DNA of 64,000 bases from an uncultured Bacteroidota bacterium (GTDB lineage Bacteria; Bacteroidota; Bacteroidia; Flavobacteriales; Schleiferiaceae): positions 62,001 through 126,000 of the forward strand of contig CAJXNI010000004.1 of NCBI GenBank assembly GCA_913057235.1. Direction: 5' to 3'. This document shows, one piece after another, positions 53,094-62,456 of this stretch; position 1 is the first letter of the stretch; each line of letters opens with the position of its first letter. A program made the translations under genes and the position numbers. Under the pieces are notes generated by a model. That model was not told where the DNA came from and ran no database searches. It worked only from the letters and a program-made list of their open reading frames with translations.

Positions 53094-53783
53094 ATGAACG
53101 AAATCATAAAACTGGAGAAAATTACCCGTGATTTCCCCTTGGGCAGTCAGGTGGTAAAAGTGCTAAAAGGCATAGACCTCAGCATTGCCCAAAATGAGTA
53201 TGTGGCACTGATGGGCCCATCGGGTAGTGGCAAATCTACCCTCATGAATTTATTGGGTTGCCTGGATACTCCCACCAGTGGGCGCTACACGCTCAATCAA
53301 AAAGACGTAAGCGCTTTAAATGACAATGAGCTGGCCGAAATCCGCAACAAGGAAATTGGCTTTGTTTTTCAGACCTTTAATCTTTTGCCGCGCAGTACCG
53401 CTTTAGAAAATGTAAGCTTGCCGCTGGTGTATGCCGGCCTGGCTACAGCCGATAGAAACACCCGCGCCACCGAGGTACTTAACCAAGTAGGCCTGGCAGA
53501 CCGTATGGACCACCGGCCCAATCAGCTTTCAGGAGGGCAACGCCAAAGGGTAGCCGTGGCCCGGGCTCTGGTGAACAAGCCTTCCATCATTTTAGCCGAT
53601 GAGCCAACCGGAAACCTGGATAGCAAAACCTCGGTGGAAATTATGCGCCTTTTTGAAGAAATCCATAAAAATGGCAACACCATTATTTTAGTAACCCACG
53701 AAGAAGACATTGCGCAACACGCTAAACGCATTATTCGCTTGCGCGATGGCCAAATAGAATCTGACGAAAAGACAAAAGCATGA
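53094..53783 (+). CDS. ABC transporter ATP-binding protein (LolD/MacB type)
   Basis: A 229-residue ATPase from the ATG at 53094 ([20 protein letters not shown]). Walker [10 protein letters not shown], signature [16 protein letters not shown], Walker [13 protein letters not shown] and the H-loop in LVTHEED. The family couples to FtsX-like (MacB/LolE) permeases for lipoprotein or peptide export. No permease gene is adjacent; instead its stop overlaps the SDR start (ATGA). Promoter candidate TATCTTGC lies about 25 bases upstream. Confidence 0.9.
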   Translation: MNEIIKLEKITRDFPLGSQVVKVLKGIDLSIAQNEYVALMGPSGSGKSTLMNLLGCLDTPTSGRYTLNQKDVSALNDNELAEIRNKEIGFVFQTFNLLPRSTALENVSLPLVYAGLATADRNTRATEVLNQVGLADRMDHRPNQLSGGQRQRVAVARALVNKPSIILADEPTGNLDSKTSVEIMRLFEEIHKNGNTIILVTHEEDIAQHAKRIIRLRDGQIESDEKTKA

Positions 53784-54568
53784 ATTTAAATCTCACTGAT
53801 CAACACGCACTGGTATGCGGCAGCAGTGATGGCATTGGCAAGGCAGCCGCGCATGAATTGGCCCGTATGGGTGCACGCGTAACTCTTTTAGCCCGAAACG
53901 CCCAGAAGCTGGCCGCAGTGCAAAAAGAGCTCAGCACCAGCCACGGCCAAAAACACCAATACCTGGTAGCTGATTTTGACGACCCCATCGCCCTAGAGGC
54001 CACTCTAAACCAAAGCTTGCAAAAAGGAAATGCCTACACCATTTTAATTAACAACACGGGCGGACCGCCTGCCGGGCCTGCGCATGAAGCAGATGTAGAG
54101 GAGTACGTAACGGCTTTCAGACGGCACTTACTGGCCAATCAAATTTTAACTAAACTGGTGCTGCCGGGCATGAAAAAAGCCGGCTACGGCCGCATTGTAA
54201 ACGTGATTTCCACCTCGGTGAAAGCCCCTTTACCCAACCTGGGGGTGAGCAATACCGTGCGCGGTGCCGTGGCCAATTGGGCCAAAACCCTTTCTCGAGA
54301 ATTGGGACCCTTTGGTATTACCGTTAACAACGTGCTGCCAGGCGCTACTGAAACCGGCCGCCTGACCAACATTATTGAAAATAAGGCGCAAAAAACGGGC
54401 ATTTCTCAAGAAGAAGCCAGCCGAGCCATGACTGCTCAAATTCCGCTGCAGCGCTTTGCTGCGCCCGAAGAGGTAGCCAATGCCATTGCATTTTTAGCCG
54501 CTCCGGCTGCGGCCTACATCAGCGGGGTTAATCTGCCGGTGGATGGCGGCCGAACTCCTAATTTGTAA
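53780..54568 (+). CDS. SDR family oxidoreductase with replaced catalytic Tyr/Lys
   Basis: A 262-residue Rossmann protein with the cofactor motif GSSDGIG (14-20), the NNTGG motif (91-95) and the active-site Ser144. The YxxxK pair is replaced by Ser157 and Arg161 ([16 protein letters not shown]), at the right spacing. The typical SDR ending ([14 protein letters not shown]) is present. A classic proton-relay mechanism is therefore unlikely; it may bind nucleotide or use another mechanism. It is coupled to the ABC ATPase upstream (ATGA overlap) and 35 bases before the aldehyde dehydrogenase gene. Confidence 0.88.
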   Translation: MNLNLTDQHALVCGSSDGIGKAAAHELARMGARVTLLARNAQKLAAVQKELSTSHGQKHQYLVADFDDPIALEATLNQSLQKGNAYTILINNTGGPPAGPAHEADVEEYVTAFRRHLLANQILTKLVLPGMKKAGYGRIVNVISTSVKAPLPNLGVSNTVRGAVANWAKTLSRELGPFGITVNNVLPGATETGRLTNIIENKAQKTGISQEEASRAMTAQIPLQRFAAPEEVANAIAFLAAPAAAYISGVNLPVDGGRTPNL

Positions 54569-54603
54569 GGGTTGATGAACCCAAAACGGAATAAACCCAA
54601 CTG

Positions 54604-56046
54604 ATGAAAAAAATACTCAATTTTATAGGCGGTGAATTTGTAGAGCCGCAAAACGGGACTTACCTGGATAATTACGATCCCTCGCGTGGTAAGGTGTACA
54701 GTAAAATTCCGCGCAGTGGCGCCCCAGATGTGGAGGCAGCCGTTGCTGCCGCCCAGCAGGCTTTTCCGGCCTGGAGTGCACTCAGCGCTCAAGAGCGCAG
54801 CAGGCACTTAATGGCCATTTCTAAACTCATTGATCAAAAACTACCCGATTTGGCCAAGGCCGAAAGTTTGGATAACGGCAAGCCGCTAAAACTGGCCCAA
54901 AGTGTTGATATCCCCAGAGCCCGGGATAATTTTGCCTTTTTTGCTACCGCCATTTTGCATGAGGAAGACCCTTTCCACAACATGGGGAGCAAAGGTTTTA
55001 ATTACACCTTGCGCCAACCCCTGGGCACGGTAGCTTGTATTTCGCCCTGGAATTTACCGCTGTATCTTTTTACCTGGAAAATTGCCCCGGCACTGGCAGC
55101 CGGCAATTGCGTGGTAGCCAAACCCAGCGAGGTTACGCCCATGACAGCCTTTTTGCTTTCGCTCATTTGCCATGAGGCTGGCCTGCCCAAAGGCGTGCTC
55201 AATCTGGTGCATGGCTTAGGCCCGGAAGCAGGTGAAGCACTCATTCAAAATAACACCATAAAGGCCATTTCCTTTACCGGAGGCACTAAAACCGGTGCAC
55301 ACATTGCCAGCGTGGCCGCACCCAAGTTCAAAAAACTATCCCTGGAGCTGGGGGGCAAAAATCCTAACATCGTTTTTGCCGATGCCGATTTTGACCGAGC
55401 CGTAAAAACCAGTGTGCGCGCTTCATTTGCCAACCAAGGGCAAATTTGCCTCTGCGGCAGCCGCATTTTTGTGCAAGCTGCTATCTATGATAAATTTAAA
55501 TCAGCCTTTTTAGAGCGGGTCAAAGGGCTTACTGTAGGACCTCCTCAAGAAGAAGATTCACGCATGGGCGCCTTGGTTTCTAAAGAACATCTGGAAAAAG
55601 TAATGGGCTACATTGATTTGGCTCAAGCCGAAGGAGGTACCTTACTCACGGGCGGCAAACAAGTGCAAATGCAGGGTGAGTATGCGCAAGGCTACTACCT
55701 TGAACCCACCGTTTTTGAAAATTTAAGCTACAACTGCCGCACTAACCAAGAAGAAATCTTTGGTCCGGTGGTAACCCTTACCCCTTTTGAAACCGAAGAA
55801 GAAGTTTTAAAAATGGCCAACAGCACAGAATATGGACTGGCGGCCACGGTTTTTACCCAAAACTTGAGCCGTGCCCACCGGGTTGCTCAGGAACTACAAA
55901 GCGGCATTGTTTGGATTAACGATTGGCTGGTGCGCGATTTACGTACGCCCTTTGGGGGCGCTAAAAACAGTGGCGTGGGTCGCGAGGGAGGCTTTGAAGC
56001 GCTGCACTTTTTTACAGAGGCTAAAAATGTGTGCTTCAATTTTTAA
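54604..56046 (+). CDS. Aldehyde dehydrogenase (hydroxymuconic-semialdehyde dehydrogenase-like)
   Basis: A 480-residue NAD(P)-dependent aldehyde dehydrogenase. Catalytic Cys282 in NQGQICLCGSR, general base Glu248 in LELGGKNP, cofactor region SFTGGTKTG and the C-terminal FGGAKNSGVGREGG. The catalytic neighbourhood resembles the 2-hydroxymuconic semialdehyde dehydrogenases, but the substrate cannot be set from sequence. It follows the SDR gene closely, so an alcohol-aldehyde-acid pathway is possible, although the SDR lacks its catalytic pair. Confidence 0.92.
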   Translation: MKKILNFIGGEFVEPQNGTYLDNYDPSRGKVYSKIPRSGAPDVEAAVAAAQQAFPAWSALSAQERSRHLMAISKLIDQKLPDLAKAESLDNGKPLKLAQSVDIPRARDNFAFFATAILHEEDPFHNMGSKGFNYTLRQPLGTVACISPWNLPLYLFTWKIAPALAAGNCVVAKPSEVTPMTAFLLSLICHEAGLPKGVLNLVHGLGPEAGEALIQNNTIKAISFTGGTKTGAHIASVAAPKFKKLSLELGGKNPNIVFADADFDRAVKTSVRASFANQGQICLCGSRIFVQAAIYDKFKSAFLERVKGLTVGPPQEEDSRMGALVSKEHLEKVMGYIDLAQAEGGTLLTGGKQVQMQGEYAQGYYLEPTVFENLSYNCRTNQEEIFGPVVTLTPFETEEEVLKMANSTEYGLAATVFTQNLSRAHRVAQELQSGIVWINDWLVRDLRTPFGGAKNSGVGREGGFEALHFFTEAKNVCFNF

Positions 56047-56178
56047 AAATTAAGCCCTTCCATTTCCAGCCGATCATCCGCAGCAGCGACACCCAAAAGT
56101 TCCATTTTAAGCAATTTTTATTGAACTTTTAAGCCCAAAGCGCCCTTGTTTACCCTCAGGCCATTGGCATTAATTGGC

Positions 56179-56186
56179 TATTTTTG
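56179..56186 (+). promoter_or_regulatory. Canonical -7 box of the cupin-like gene
   Basis: TATTTTTG matches TAnnTTTG exactly, about 20 bases before the ATG at 56207, and lies inside the longer open frame, which argues against the earlier ATG at 56174. Confidence 0.6.
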
Positions 56187-56206
56187 CACGGTTAAATCTT
56201 ACCACC

Positions 56207-57091
56207 ATGGACTTACAACCCGTAGAAGTTGTAGATGACATTCATCCCGAGGAGTTTTACCAACGTTTTGTAAAAACCCGAACCCCCGTAAAACTGCTTA
56301 ACTATGCCAAGAATTGGCCAGCGGTAGAAAAGTGGACTTACGACTATCTGCGTAAAGTAGCGGGTCACCATAAAGTAAAGTTACACGGGGCCTGGCAGGA
56401 TAATGAACCCACCAAAATTGAAATGCCTCCGGTAAAAGAGGTGCCTTTTTCTGAATATTTAGACATGCTAGAGAATGACGTAAAGTCTGATTTACGTATT
56501 TTCTTGTTCAACCTTTTTAAGTTAGAGCCGCAGTTGCTAAAAGATTTTAGCTACACCCCCATTATGGATGGCTACTTAAAAGATTACCCTTACATGTTTT
56601 TTGGTTGTGCCGGTAGTGACGTGCGCTTGCATTACGATATTGACCTTTCCAATGTGTTTATTACCCAGTTTGGCGGCACTAAAAGGGTTAAGCTTTTTGA
56701 CCAAGAGCAGACCAAATATTTGTATAAAATGCCTTTTACTACCCACAGTGCGGCTGACTTGCATACCATAGACTATGAAAAATATCCCGCATTAAAGCTG
56801 GCTAAAGGCTATGAAACCGACTTGGTGCCAGGTGAGACGCTTTTTATGCCCAGCGGTATTTGGCACCACATGACCTACTTAGACGGCAGTTTCTCGCTTA
56901 GCCTACGCACCTTAAACCCCTCACGTATGGGTAAGTTGCAAGGTGCCTATAATGTATTTGTGATCCGTAAACTGGATGAGTTTATTAATAAATTCTACAA
57001 AAATACCTGGAGCGATTACAAGCTGAAAAGCGCCATTGAAAACACCAACCAAATATTGCAGGAGCAAGAGGAAGATCGGGTTTTAAAATAA
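56207..57091 (+). CDS. Cupin-like (JmjC/Cupin_8) protein
   Basis: A 294-residue protein from the ATG at 56207. Jelly-roll core with iron ligands in RLHYDIDLSNVFITQFGG (HxD) and the distal His in GIWHHMTYLDGSFSLSLR. Proteins of this family (Cupin_8, related to FIH) are Fe(II)/2-oxoglutarate-dependent hydroxylases; targets in bacteria are mostly unknown. A canonical promoter precedes it, and it is 4 bases before the AI-2E transporter gene. Confidence 0.9.
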   Translation: MDLQPVEVVDDIHPEEFYQRFVKTRTPVKLLNYAKNWPAVEKWTYDYLRKVAGHHKVKLHGAWQDNEPTKIEMPPVKEVPFSEYLDMLENDVKSDLRIFLFNLFKLEPQLLKDFSYTPIMDGYLKDYPYMFFGCAGSDVRLHYDIDLSNVFITQFGGTKRVKLFDQEQTKYLYKMPFTTHSAADLHTIDYEKYPALKLAKGYETDLVPGETLFMPSGIWHHMTYLDGSFSLSLRTLNPSRMGKLQGAYNVFVIRKLDEFINKFYKNTWSDYKLKSAIENTNQILQEQEEDRVLK

Positions 57092-57095
57092 AAGT

Positions 57096-58139
57096 ATGCC
57101 TGTAACGGAGGCCTTTAAAACCAAATTAAAGCTCTACAGCCAAGCCTGTATTGTAATTACCTTCTTGGTGGTCCTGGCTATAGCAGCCAGGTCTTTTATT
57201 ATTCCCTTAGCTTTCAGCGCTCTTTTTGCTATTGTGCTTAACCCACTTTTGCGCAAGCTAGAGGGTTGGGGTGTCCCCCGAATATTAGCCATTATTCTGG
57301 CCATGCTCAGTTTCACCTTAATTCTGAGCGCCTTGGCCACCTACAGCGCCTACCAACTTAATTTGCTCATGGAAGATTTACCCTCCATACAAAAAAGGGT
57401 GGTGGAACTCTTTGACCAGGTGCTTGCAAATCTTGAGTCTGTTTTGGGCTTTGAGCTGGCAGAGCGCAACGGCTCCATGTGGAAAGACGCCCTCAAACGC
57501 GTTGCTCCTTTTTTTGGTGATTTTATCAGCGGCACCTCCTCGGCCGCTACCATTATTGTTCAAATTCCCATTTACATTTTTCTCATTCTTTTGTACAAAG
57601 AAAAATTCTTACGCTTTTTAGGCGAAGTGCTTACCGATAGCTCCACTGCCCACTCGCGGGTAAGCGAAGTTAAAAAAGTGGTGCAAGGCTATGTAAGCGG
57701 TCTTTTCATTGTAATTCTAATACTGGCCATTTTAAATTCTTTAGGCCTATGGATTTTAGGTATCCGCTACGCGCTGTTTTTTGGAATTTTCTCAGCCGTT
57801 CTAACGGTAATACCCTATCTAGGAAATTTTATTGGTGGCCTCTTTCCTTTTCTGGTGGCCTTGGTTACCAAAGATTCCGCTTGGTATGCCGTGGGGGTAA
57901 TTGCCATTTATGCGGTGGTGCAGTTTTTAGAAGGCAATTTTATTACGCCTAACATCATGGGCTCCAAAGTGAGTGTAAACCCTTTGGCGGCTTTAATTTC
58001 GCTGATTATTGGTGGACAAATACTCGGCTTGGCGGGCATCATTCTAGCCATTCCTCTGGTTGGAATTATTAAAACCATGCTCAGCCACAGCGAAACACTC
58101 AGGCCTCTGGTCATTCTTATTGAAGATGAAAGCAGTTAA
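57096..58139 (+). CDS. AI-2E family transporter
   Basis: A 347-residue integral membrane protein with about eight helices. Family features: an N-terminal pair of helices (FIIPLAFSALFAIVLNPLLR), a middle cytosolic segment, and the C-terminal half with LNSLGLWILGIRYALFFGIF, VIPYLGNFIGGLFPF and FLEGNFITPNIMGSKVSVNP. The family includes the E. coli exporter TqsA and various Na+/H+ antiporters, so the substrate is not determined. It is cotranscribed with the cupin-like gene. Confidence 0.94.
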   Translation: MPVTEAFKTKLKLYSQACIVITFLVVLAIAARSFIIPLAFSALFAIVLNPLLRKLEGWGVPRILAIILAMLSFTLILSALATYSAYQLNLLMEDLPSIQKRVVELFDQVLANLESVLGFELAERNGSMWKDALKRVAPFFGDFISGTSSAATIIVQIPIYIFLILLYKEKFLRFLGEVLTDSSTAHSRVSEVKKVVQGYVSGLFIVILILAILNSLGLWILGIRYALFFGIFSAVLTVIPYLGNFIGGLFPFLVALVTKDSAWYAVGVIAIYAVVQFLEGNFITPNIMGSKVSVNPLAALISLIIGGQILGLAGIILAIPLVGIIKTMLSHSETLRPLVILIEDESS

Positions 58140-58254
58140 TCAAAACTGGTTTACCCCTCACGGTATCGCTTTCCTGAGTAAGTCCCTGGTCAAATTTGAT
58201 AAATAATGTTCACCTTTAAACCTCAGTGGGTTTCAAGCATCAAAGGGGAATATT
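58140..58254. other. Intergenic, no element seen
   Basis: A 115-base gap before the serine hydrolase gene with no clear -7 box, hairpin or small gene. Confidence 0.5.
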
Positions 58255-59529
58255 ATGCGCAGTTTAATTTTAGTACTTACATTATTAAGTGGGCTTTTAG
58301 CCGATGCCCAAACCTATTTTCCGCCCCAGAGCGGCACCACTTGGGATACCTTAAACGCACAGCAGCTGGGCTGGTGCCCGCAGTATCTTGACACCCTGGA
58401 TGCCTTTCTGGCCCAAGCCAACACGAAAAGCTTTATTATTTTAAAAGATGGCAAAATTGTGCACGAAAGGTACTTTGGCAGCTTTCAACAAGACTCAGTT
58501 TGGTACTGGGCCAGTGCCGGTAAAACCCTCATGGCCTTTCTGGTGGGCAAAGCTCAGGAGGAGGGCTTGGTGGATATTCAGCTGCCCGTTAGTTCCTATC
58601 TAGGCGCAGGCTGGACCAGCACCACCCCAGCTCAGGAGCAGCAAATTAGGGTGTTGGATCAACTGCAAATGACTACAGGCTTGGACTACCAGGTTCCCGA
58701 TTTAGATTGTACACAGCCTGCCTGCCTAAACTTCAAAGCCCCGGCTGGAAATCAGTGGTATTACCATAACGCGCCCTATCTGCTGGTGCATGATGTGCTG
58801 GAAAATGCTACTGGCGGCAGCACTAACCTTTACACTTTTCAACAACTTCACCAGAGCATTGGCTTTAGTGGTTTCTGGAGCGGTACGCTGTACATTAGCA
58901 CCGCCCGCGCTATGGCTCGCTTTGGGTTGCTGATGCTGGCAGAGGGAAAATGGAACGGCCAAAGCATTTTAAACGACAGCCTCTACTTTAAGGCCATGGT
59001 TAGTCCCAGCCAAAGTTTAAACCCCGCCTACGGGTACCTTACCTGGCTGAATGGCCAGAGCAGCTATATTCAACCCGGACTGCCTTTTAGTTTTAACGGG
59101 CCCATAGTGCCCAATGCTCCGGCCGATATGTACATGGCAGCCGGCAAAAATGACCAGCGTATTTACGTAGTGCCCTCGGAGAAATTAGTGGTGGTGCGCC
59201 AGGGAAACGCGGCTGATAGCAGCCTGCTGGCCCTATCGGGCTTTGACCCCAACCTTTGGACTATTCTTAACCAATTGCGGTGCACGGGGGTAAACCTGAC
59301 CAATATCCTAAAAAACCAAGACTATGGCGTATACCCGAACCCCAGCCGGGGAAGCTTTAAAATAGGGCCCAGCTGGAGTAAGCAACTCAAAATTTTAACG
59401 CTTAATGGTCAAAGGCTGCCATTTGAGCAAACTGGACGCACACTGAGGATTAAAACGCATCACCCCGGTTTGTACCTGCTGGTAGATGAAGAACGTGGGG
59501 TCGTCCAAAAAATAAGCCTCCGTCCTTGA
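58255..59529 (+). CDS. Secreted serine hydrolase (class C beta-lactamase fold) with T9SS sorting domain
   Basis: A 424-residue protein: signal peptide (MRSLILVLTLLSGLLADAQ), a penicillin-binding-fold hydrolase with the catalytic SxxK in YWASAGKTLMAF, YxN in WYYHNAPYLL, and C-terminal T9SS sorting domain (YPNPSRGSFKIG, LKILTLNGQRLPFEQTG, HHPGLYLLVDEERG). Members are esterases, beta-lactamases or peptidases; the substrate is unknown. It should be placed on the cell surface or released. It converges with rmuC. Confidence 0.9.
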   Translation: MRSLILVLTLLSGLLADAQTYFPPQSGTTWDTLNAQQLGWCPQYLDTLDAFLAQANTKSFIILKDGKIVHERYFGSFQQDSVWYWASAGKTLMAFLVGKAQEEGLVDIQLPVSSYLGAGWTSTTPAQEQQIRVLDQLQMTTGLDYQVPDLDCTQPACLNFKAPAGNQWYYHNAPYLLVHDVLENATGGSTNLYTFQQLHQSIGFSGFWSGTLYISTARAMARFGLLMLAEGKWNGQSILNDSLYFKAMVSPSQSLNPAYGYLTWLNGQSSYIQPGLPFSFNGPIVPNAPADMYMAAGKNDQRIYVVPSEKLVVVRQGNAADSSLLALSGFDPNLWTILNQLRCTGVNLTNILKNQDYGVYPNPSRGSFKIGPSWSKQLKILTLNGQRLPFEQTGRTLRIKTHHPGLYLLVDEERGVVQKISLRP

Positions 59530-59540
59530 AGAAATTGGAG

Positions 59541-60833
59541 TTAATCTTCTGTTTTAGAACGCAATCCATCCGATAATTTCTTACTGGTTTCGGCTCCCAG
59601 CTCCCGCAGTTTTTCGCTCCTGCGGATGAGATTCCCGGATCCCTCGCTGAGTTTTTTCATGGCCTCATGGTAGGTTTTGGTGGCCGTGTTCATTTGGTTG
59701 CCTAGCTTCTGCATGTCTTCGGTAAAGCCTACAAACTTGTCATAGAGGGCTCCGGCCTGCCGGGCAATCAGTTGGGCATTTTGGTTTTGCGCTTCCTGCC
59801 GCCAAATGTAACTCACCGTGCGCATGGTGGCCATTAAAGTGCTGGCACTTACCAGAACCAAATTCTGTTGCAGGGCCTTTTCATACAGCTCAGGGTCTTC
59901 GCGCAGGGCTAAATTTAAGGCCGGCTCATTGGCCACAAAAAGCATCACATAATCTGGCGTGTTAATGGCGTACAGCTCTTGATAATTTTTGGCACTGAGC
60001 GTTTTCATATGCGCATACACGCTTTGCAAATGCTGCTTTTTATAGCGCTCCTGATCTTTAGGCTCTGTGGCCTGGTAATAATTGGCGTAGGCGGTTAGCG
60101 AAACTTTAGAGTCAATAATCAGGTGTTTGCCATCGGGCAGGTCAATGATGTAATCCAGGCGCTGCTGCTGGCCCGTTTCATTTTTAAAGCTTTCTTCTTT
60201 GCGATAATGGGTTCCTTTTTCCAGGCCGCTTTTCTGCAAAATTTTCTCCAGTTGCATTTCGCCCCAATTGCCTTGCAGCTTGCTATCGCCCCGCAAGGCC
60301 TGGCTCAGGTTTTTGGCCTCTTCGGTAATTTGTTGATTGAGCTCTTGCAGGCTTTTTAATTGTTGGCTCAAGGCCGATGTGCGCTTCTCCCCCGCCAGGT
60401 GACTTTCTTCTACCCGCTTTTGAAAAAGCATGAGTCGCTCCCGCAAAGGATCTAAAAGCTGACCCAGCTGATCTTTATTGAGGTGGGTGATTTTCTGCGA
60501 ATTCTCTTCCAGGATTTTCTGCCCCAAGCGCTCAAATTGCAGCAGAAGCTGCTGATTTTCTTTTTCGGAGCGGCTTTCCAGTTCGGTTACTTTCCGCTGC
60601 AGCTCCCCATTTAAAGTTTCTACTGAGGCCAGTTGCTTTCCCTCGAGACGCAGACGTTCTTGCAAGTCCTGAACTTCCGTTTTAAGCTCTTTCAGTTGCT
60701 CTTCCGCGGAAGCGACCTGCTGAACTAAATTTTGATTTTGAGTGCTTAGTTTAGACCCTTTTAAACGGCTGATTAGCCATCCTAAAAAGGCCCCTAAAGC
60801 CAAGGCCAACGCTATGTACAGCTCCTTAGGCAT
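59541..60833 (-). CDS. rmuC: DNA recombination protein RmuC
   Basis: A 430-residue protein with an N-terminal membrane helix (about 4-18), a long coiled coil (about 30-190) and the RmuC nuclease-like domain: GNWGEMQLEKILQKSGLEKG, DYIIDLPDGKHLIIDSKVSL (Asp, Glu/Lys core), and PDYVMLFVANEPALNLAL. RmuC limits recombination at inverted repeats. It overlaps marC by 8 bases. Confidence 0.93.
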   Translation of the reverse strand: MPKELYIALALALGAFLGWLISRLKGSKLSTQNQNLVQQVASAEEQLKELKTEVQDLQERLRLEGKQLASVETLNGELQRKVTELESRSEKENQQLLLQFERLGQKILEENSQKITHLNKDQLGQLLDPLRERLMLFQKRVEESHLAGEKRTSALSQQLKSLQELNQQITEEAKNLSQALRGDSKLQGNWGEMQLEKILQKSGLEKGTHYRKEESFKNETGQQQRLDYIIDLPDGKHLIIDSKVSLTAYANYYQATEPKDQERYKKQHLQSVYAHMKTLSAKNYQELYAINTPDYVMLFVANEPALNLALREDPELYEKALQQNLVLVSASTLMATMRTVSYIWRQEAQNQNAQLIARQAGALYDKFVGFTEDMQKLGNQMNTATKTYHEAMKKLSEGSGNLIRRSEKLRELGAETSKKLSDGLRSKTED

Positions 60834-61470
60834 AATAGGTTTTTACCAAAGCCGATAAACCGCTGATAATCATTTGGGCCGCCAGGGAGCCCACAATCAA
60901 ACCCATTAAACGGTTAAAAACCTTGAGCCCGTTAATGCCCAGGGTTTTCTTGATAAAAGGCATGCGCTGTAAAATCAGCACGGCTGCCAGCGAACAAATC
61001 ACAATGGCCAAAACACCGCTCAGGTAATCTTGCCAAACCCGGGCCTCAACGCTCATGGTAATAAGTGTGGTAGCCAGCCCAGCCCCCACGGTAACCGGTA
61101 TGGCCAAAGGCACAATACTGATGTCATCACGGTTTTGCGCGGCCTTTTGGTCTTTTTCATTGTGGTTTACCTTTTTGCCATAACCCTGCACCATATTAAA
61201 GCCCATGGTGAGGAGAATGATGCCGCCAAAAACCTTGAGGCCGTTGGTGGAAATACCGAAAAAGCCAAAAATGTAGGTGCCCAAAAGAAAAATCACCAGC
61301 ATGGTGATAAAGGACGCTTTAACGCTTTTACGGGCCGTTTGCTTAATTTCTTGCTTAGAGGCATTATCATCCAGCAACGAGAGCATGATTACCCCTACCG
61401 AAAGAGGGTTCATGATGGTAAACACCGAAATGGTATCGCCAAGAATTTGTTTGAGCAAGTCTAGAATCAA
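60826..61470 (-). CDS. MarC family membrane protein
   Basis: A protein of about 214 residues from a TTG at 61470, with five or six membrane helices. The first carries the MarC motif IMNPLSVGVIM, and later AIPVTVGAGLATTLITMS. An ATG-started frame reaches 61521, but a canonical -7 box (61488-61495, minus strand) falls inside it, so the native start must lie downstream. MarC proteins were once tied to antibiotic resistance, but the function is unclear. Overlaps rmuC by 8 bases. Confidence 0.88.
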   Translation of the reverse strand: MILDLLKQILGDTISVFTIMNPLSVGVIMLSLLDDNASKQEIKQTARKSVKASFITMLVIFLLGTYIFGFFGISTNGLKVFGGIILLTMGFNMVQGYGKKVNHNEKDQKAAQNRDDISIVPLAIPVTVGAGLATTLITMSVEARVWQDYLSGVLAIVICSLAAVLILQRMPFIKKTLGINGLKVFNRLMGLIVGSLAAQMIISGLSALVKTYYA

Positions 61471-61487
61471 GGACCTTGTATTTGGAG

Positions 61488-61495
61488 CAAAGGTA
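61488..61495 (-). promoter_or_regulatory. Canonical -7 box of marC-rmuC
   Basis: TACCTTTG on the minus strand matches TAnnTTTG exactly. Transcription would begin about 10-15 bases before TTG 61470, supporting that codon as the start. Confidence 0.55.
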
Positions 61496-61592
61496 GAAAT
61501 AAGGCGGGAGCTGGTCGCCATGCTAGTTCGCTTTCAAAAGCCCCCATTATTTTCAACCGCTTTAATATCTTTACCAGGCATTTAGAAGTAAC

Positions 61593-62456
61593 ATGTTTCC
61601 CAATTTAATCCATTACGCCATTCCCTTTTTTGTGGGCTTCATTGTTTTGGAGGTAGCCATTACCGCCTACCGCAAATCTGATTTCTACGAAACCAAAGAT
61701 GCCCTCAGCAGCATTGCCATGGGACTAGGCAATGTGATTATTGGGCTGCTTACCAAAGGACTGGTCTTAGGGGCCTACACCCTGGTGTATCAATTCAGGC
61801 TCTTTGAAATGGGCTACACCTGGTGGGCTTGGGTTTTGGTCTTTTTTGCCGATGATTTCAGCTATTACTGGTTCCACCGTACCGCGCACAACGTGCGGTA
61901 TTTTTGGGCCAGCCACGTGATTCACCACAGTTCTACCAAGTACAATTTAGCAACAGCTTTACGCCAAACCTGGACTGGCTCTATCACCGGTAGTTTTATC
62001 TTTTACCTCTGGATGCCTTTAGTGGGCTTTCCGCCCCTGATGATTCTCTTTATGCACAGCATTAGCTTGCTTTACCAATTTTGGATTCACACGGAAGTGA
62101 TTCAAAAAATGCCTCGCTGGTTTGAGGCTATTTTCAACACGCCCAGTCACCACCGGGTGCACCACGCCAGCAACTATAAATACCTGGATCGCAACCATGC
62201 CGGTATTCTGATTATTTGGGATAAAATGTTTGGCACCTTTCAAGCCGAGGAAGAAAGACCTACCTACGGCTTAACCCAAAATATAAAAAGCTTTAACCCC
62301 TTGCACATTGCCACGCATGAGTGGCAAAGCATTTTTAAAGACGTGGTAAAATACCCCCGCCACGCCTGGCAGTACATTTTTGGCAAACCCGGCTACAGCC
62401 ATGATGGTAGCCGGCAAACCAGCGAGCAACTGCGTCAAAAGCAACAAGGTGTCTAA
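61593..62456 (+). CDS. Sterol desaturase/fatty acid hydroxylase family protein
   Basis: A 287-residue di-iron membrane oxygenase. Histidine clusters are in the expected order: FHRTAHNVRYFWASHVIHHS (HxxxH then HxxHH), HTEVIQ, and HHRVHHASNYKYLDRNHAG, ending with HIATHEW. Several helices precede and separate them. The family hydroxylates or desaturates lipids. Promoter candidate TATCTTTA (61566-61573). It overlaps the small carbohydrate-binding gene by 8 bases. Confidence 0.92.
   Translation: MFPNLIHYAIPFFVGFIVLEVAITAYRKSDFYETKDALSSIAMGLGNVIIGLLTKGLVLGAYTLVYQFRLFEMGYTWWAWVLVFFADDFSYYWFHRTAHNVRYFWASHVIHHSSTKYNLATALRQTWTGSITGSFIFYLWMPLVGFPPLMILFMHSISLLYQFWIHTEVIQKMPRWFEAIFNTPSHHRVHHASNYKYLDRNHAGILIIWDKMFGTFQAEEERPTYGLTQNIKSFNPLHIATHEWQSIFKDVVKYPRHAWQYIFGKPGYSHDGSRQTSEQLRQKQQGV

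Noticed and set aside
56174-56206. Upstream ATG for the cupin-like gene
   Set aside because: A perfect -7 promoter box lies inside this stretch, so it cannot be translated from that promoter's mRNA.
61030-61464. 144-codon + strand frame inside marC
   Set aside because: Antisense shadow frame; no domain and strongly biased composition.
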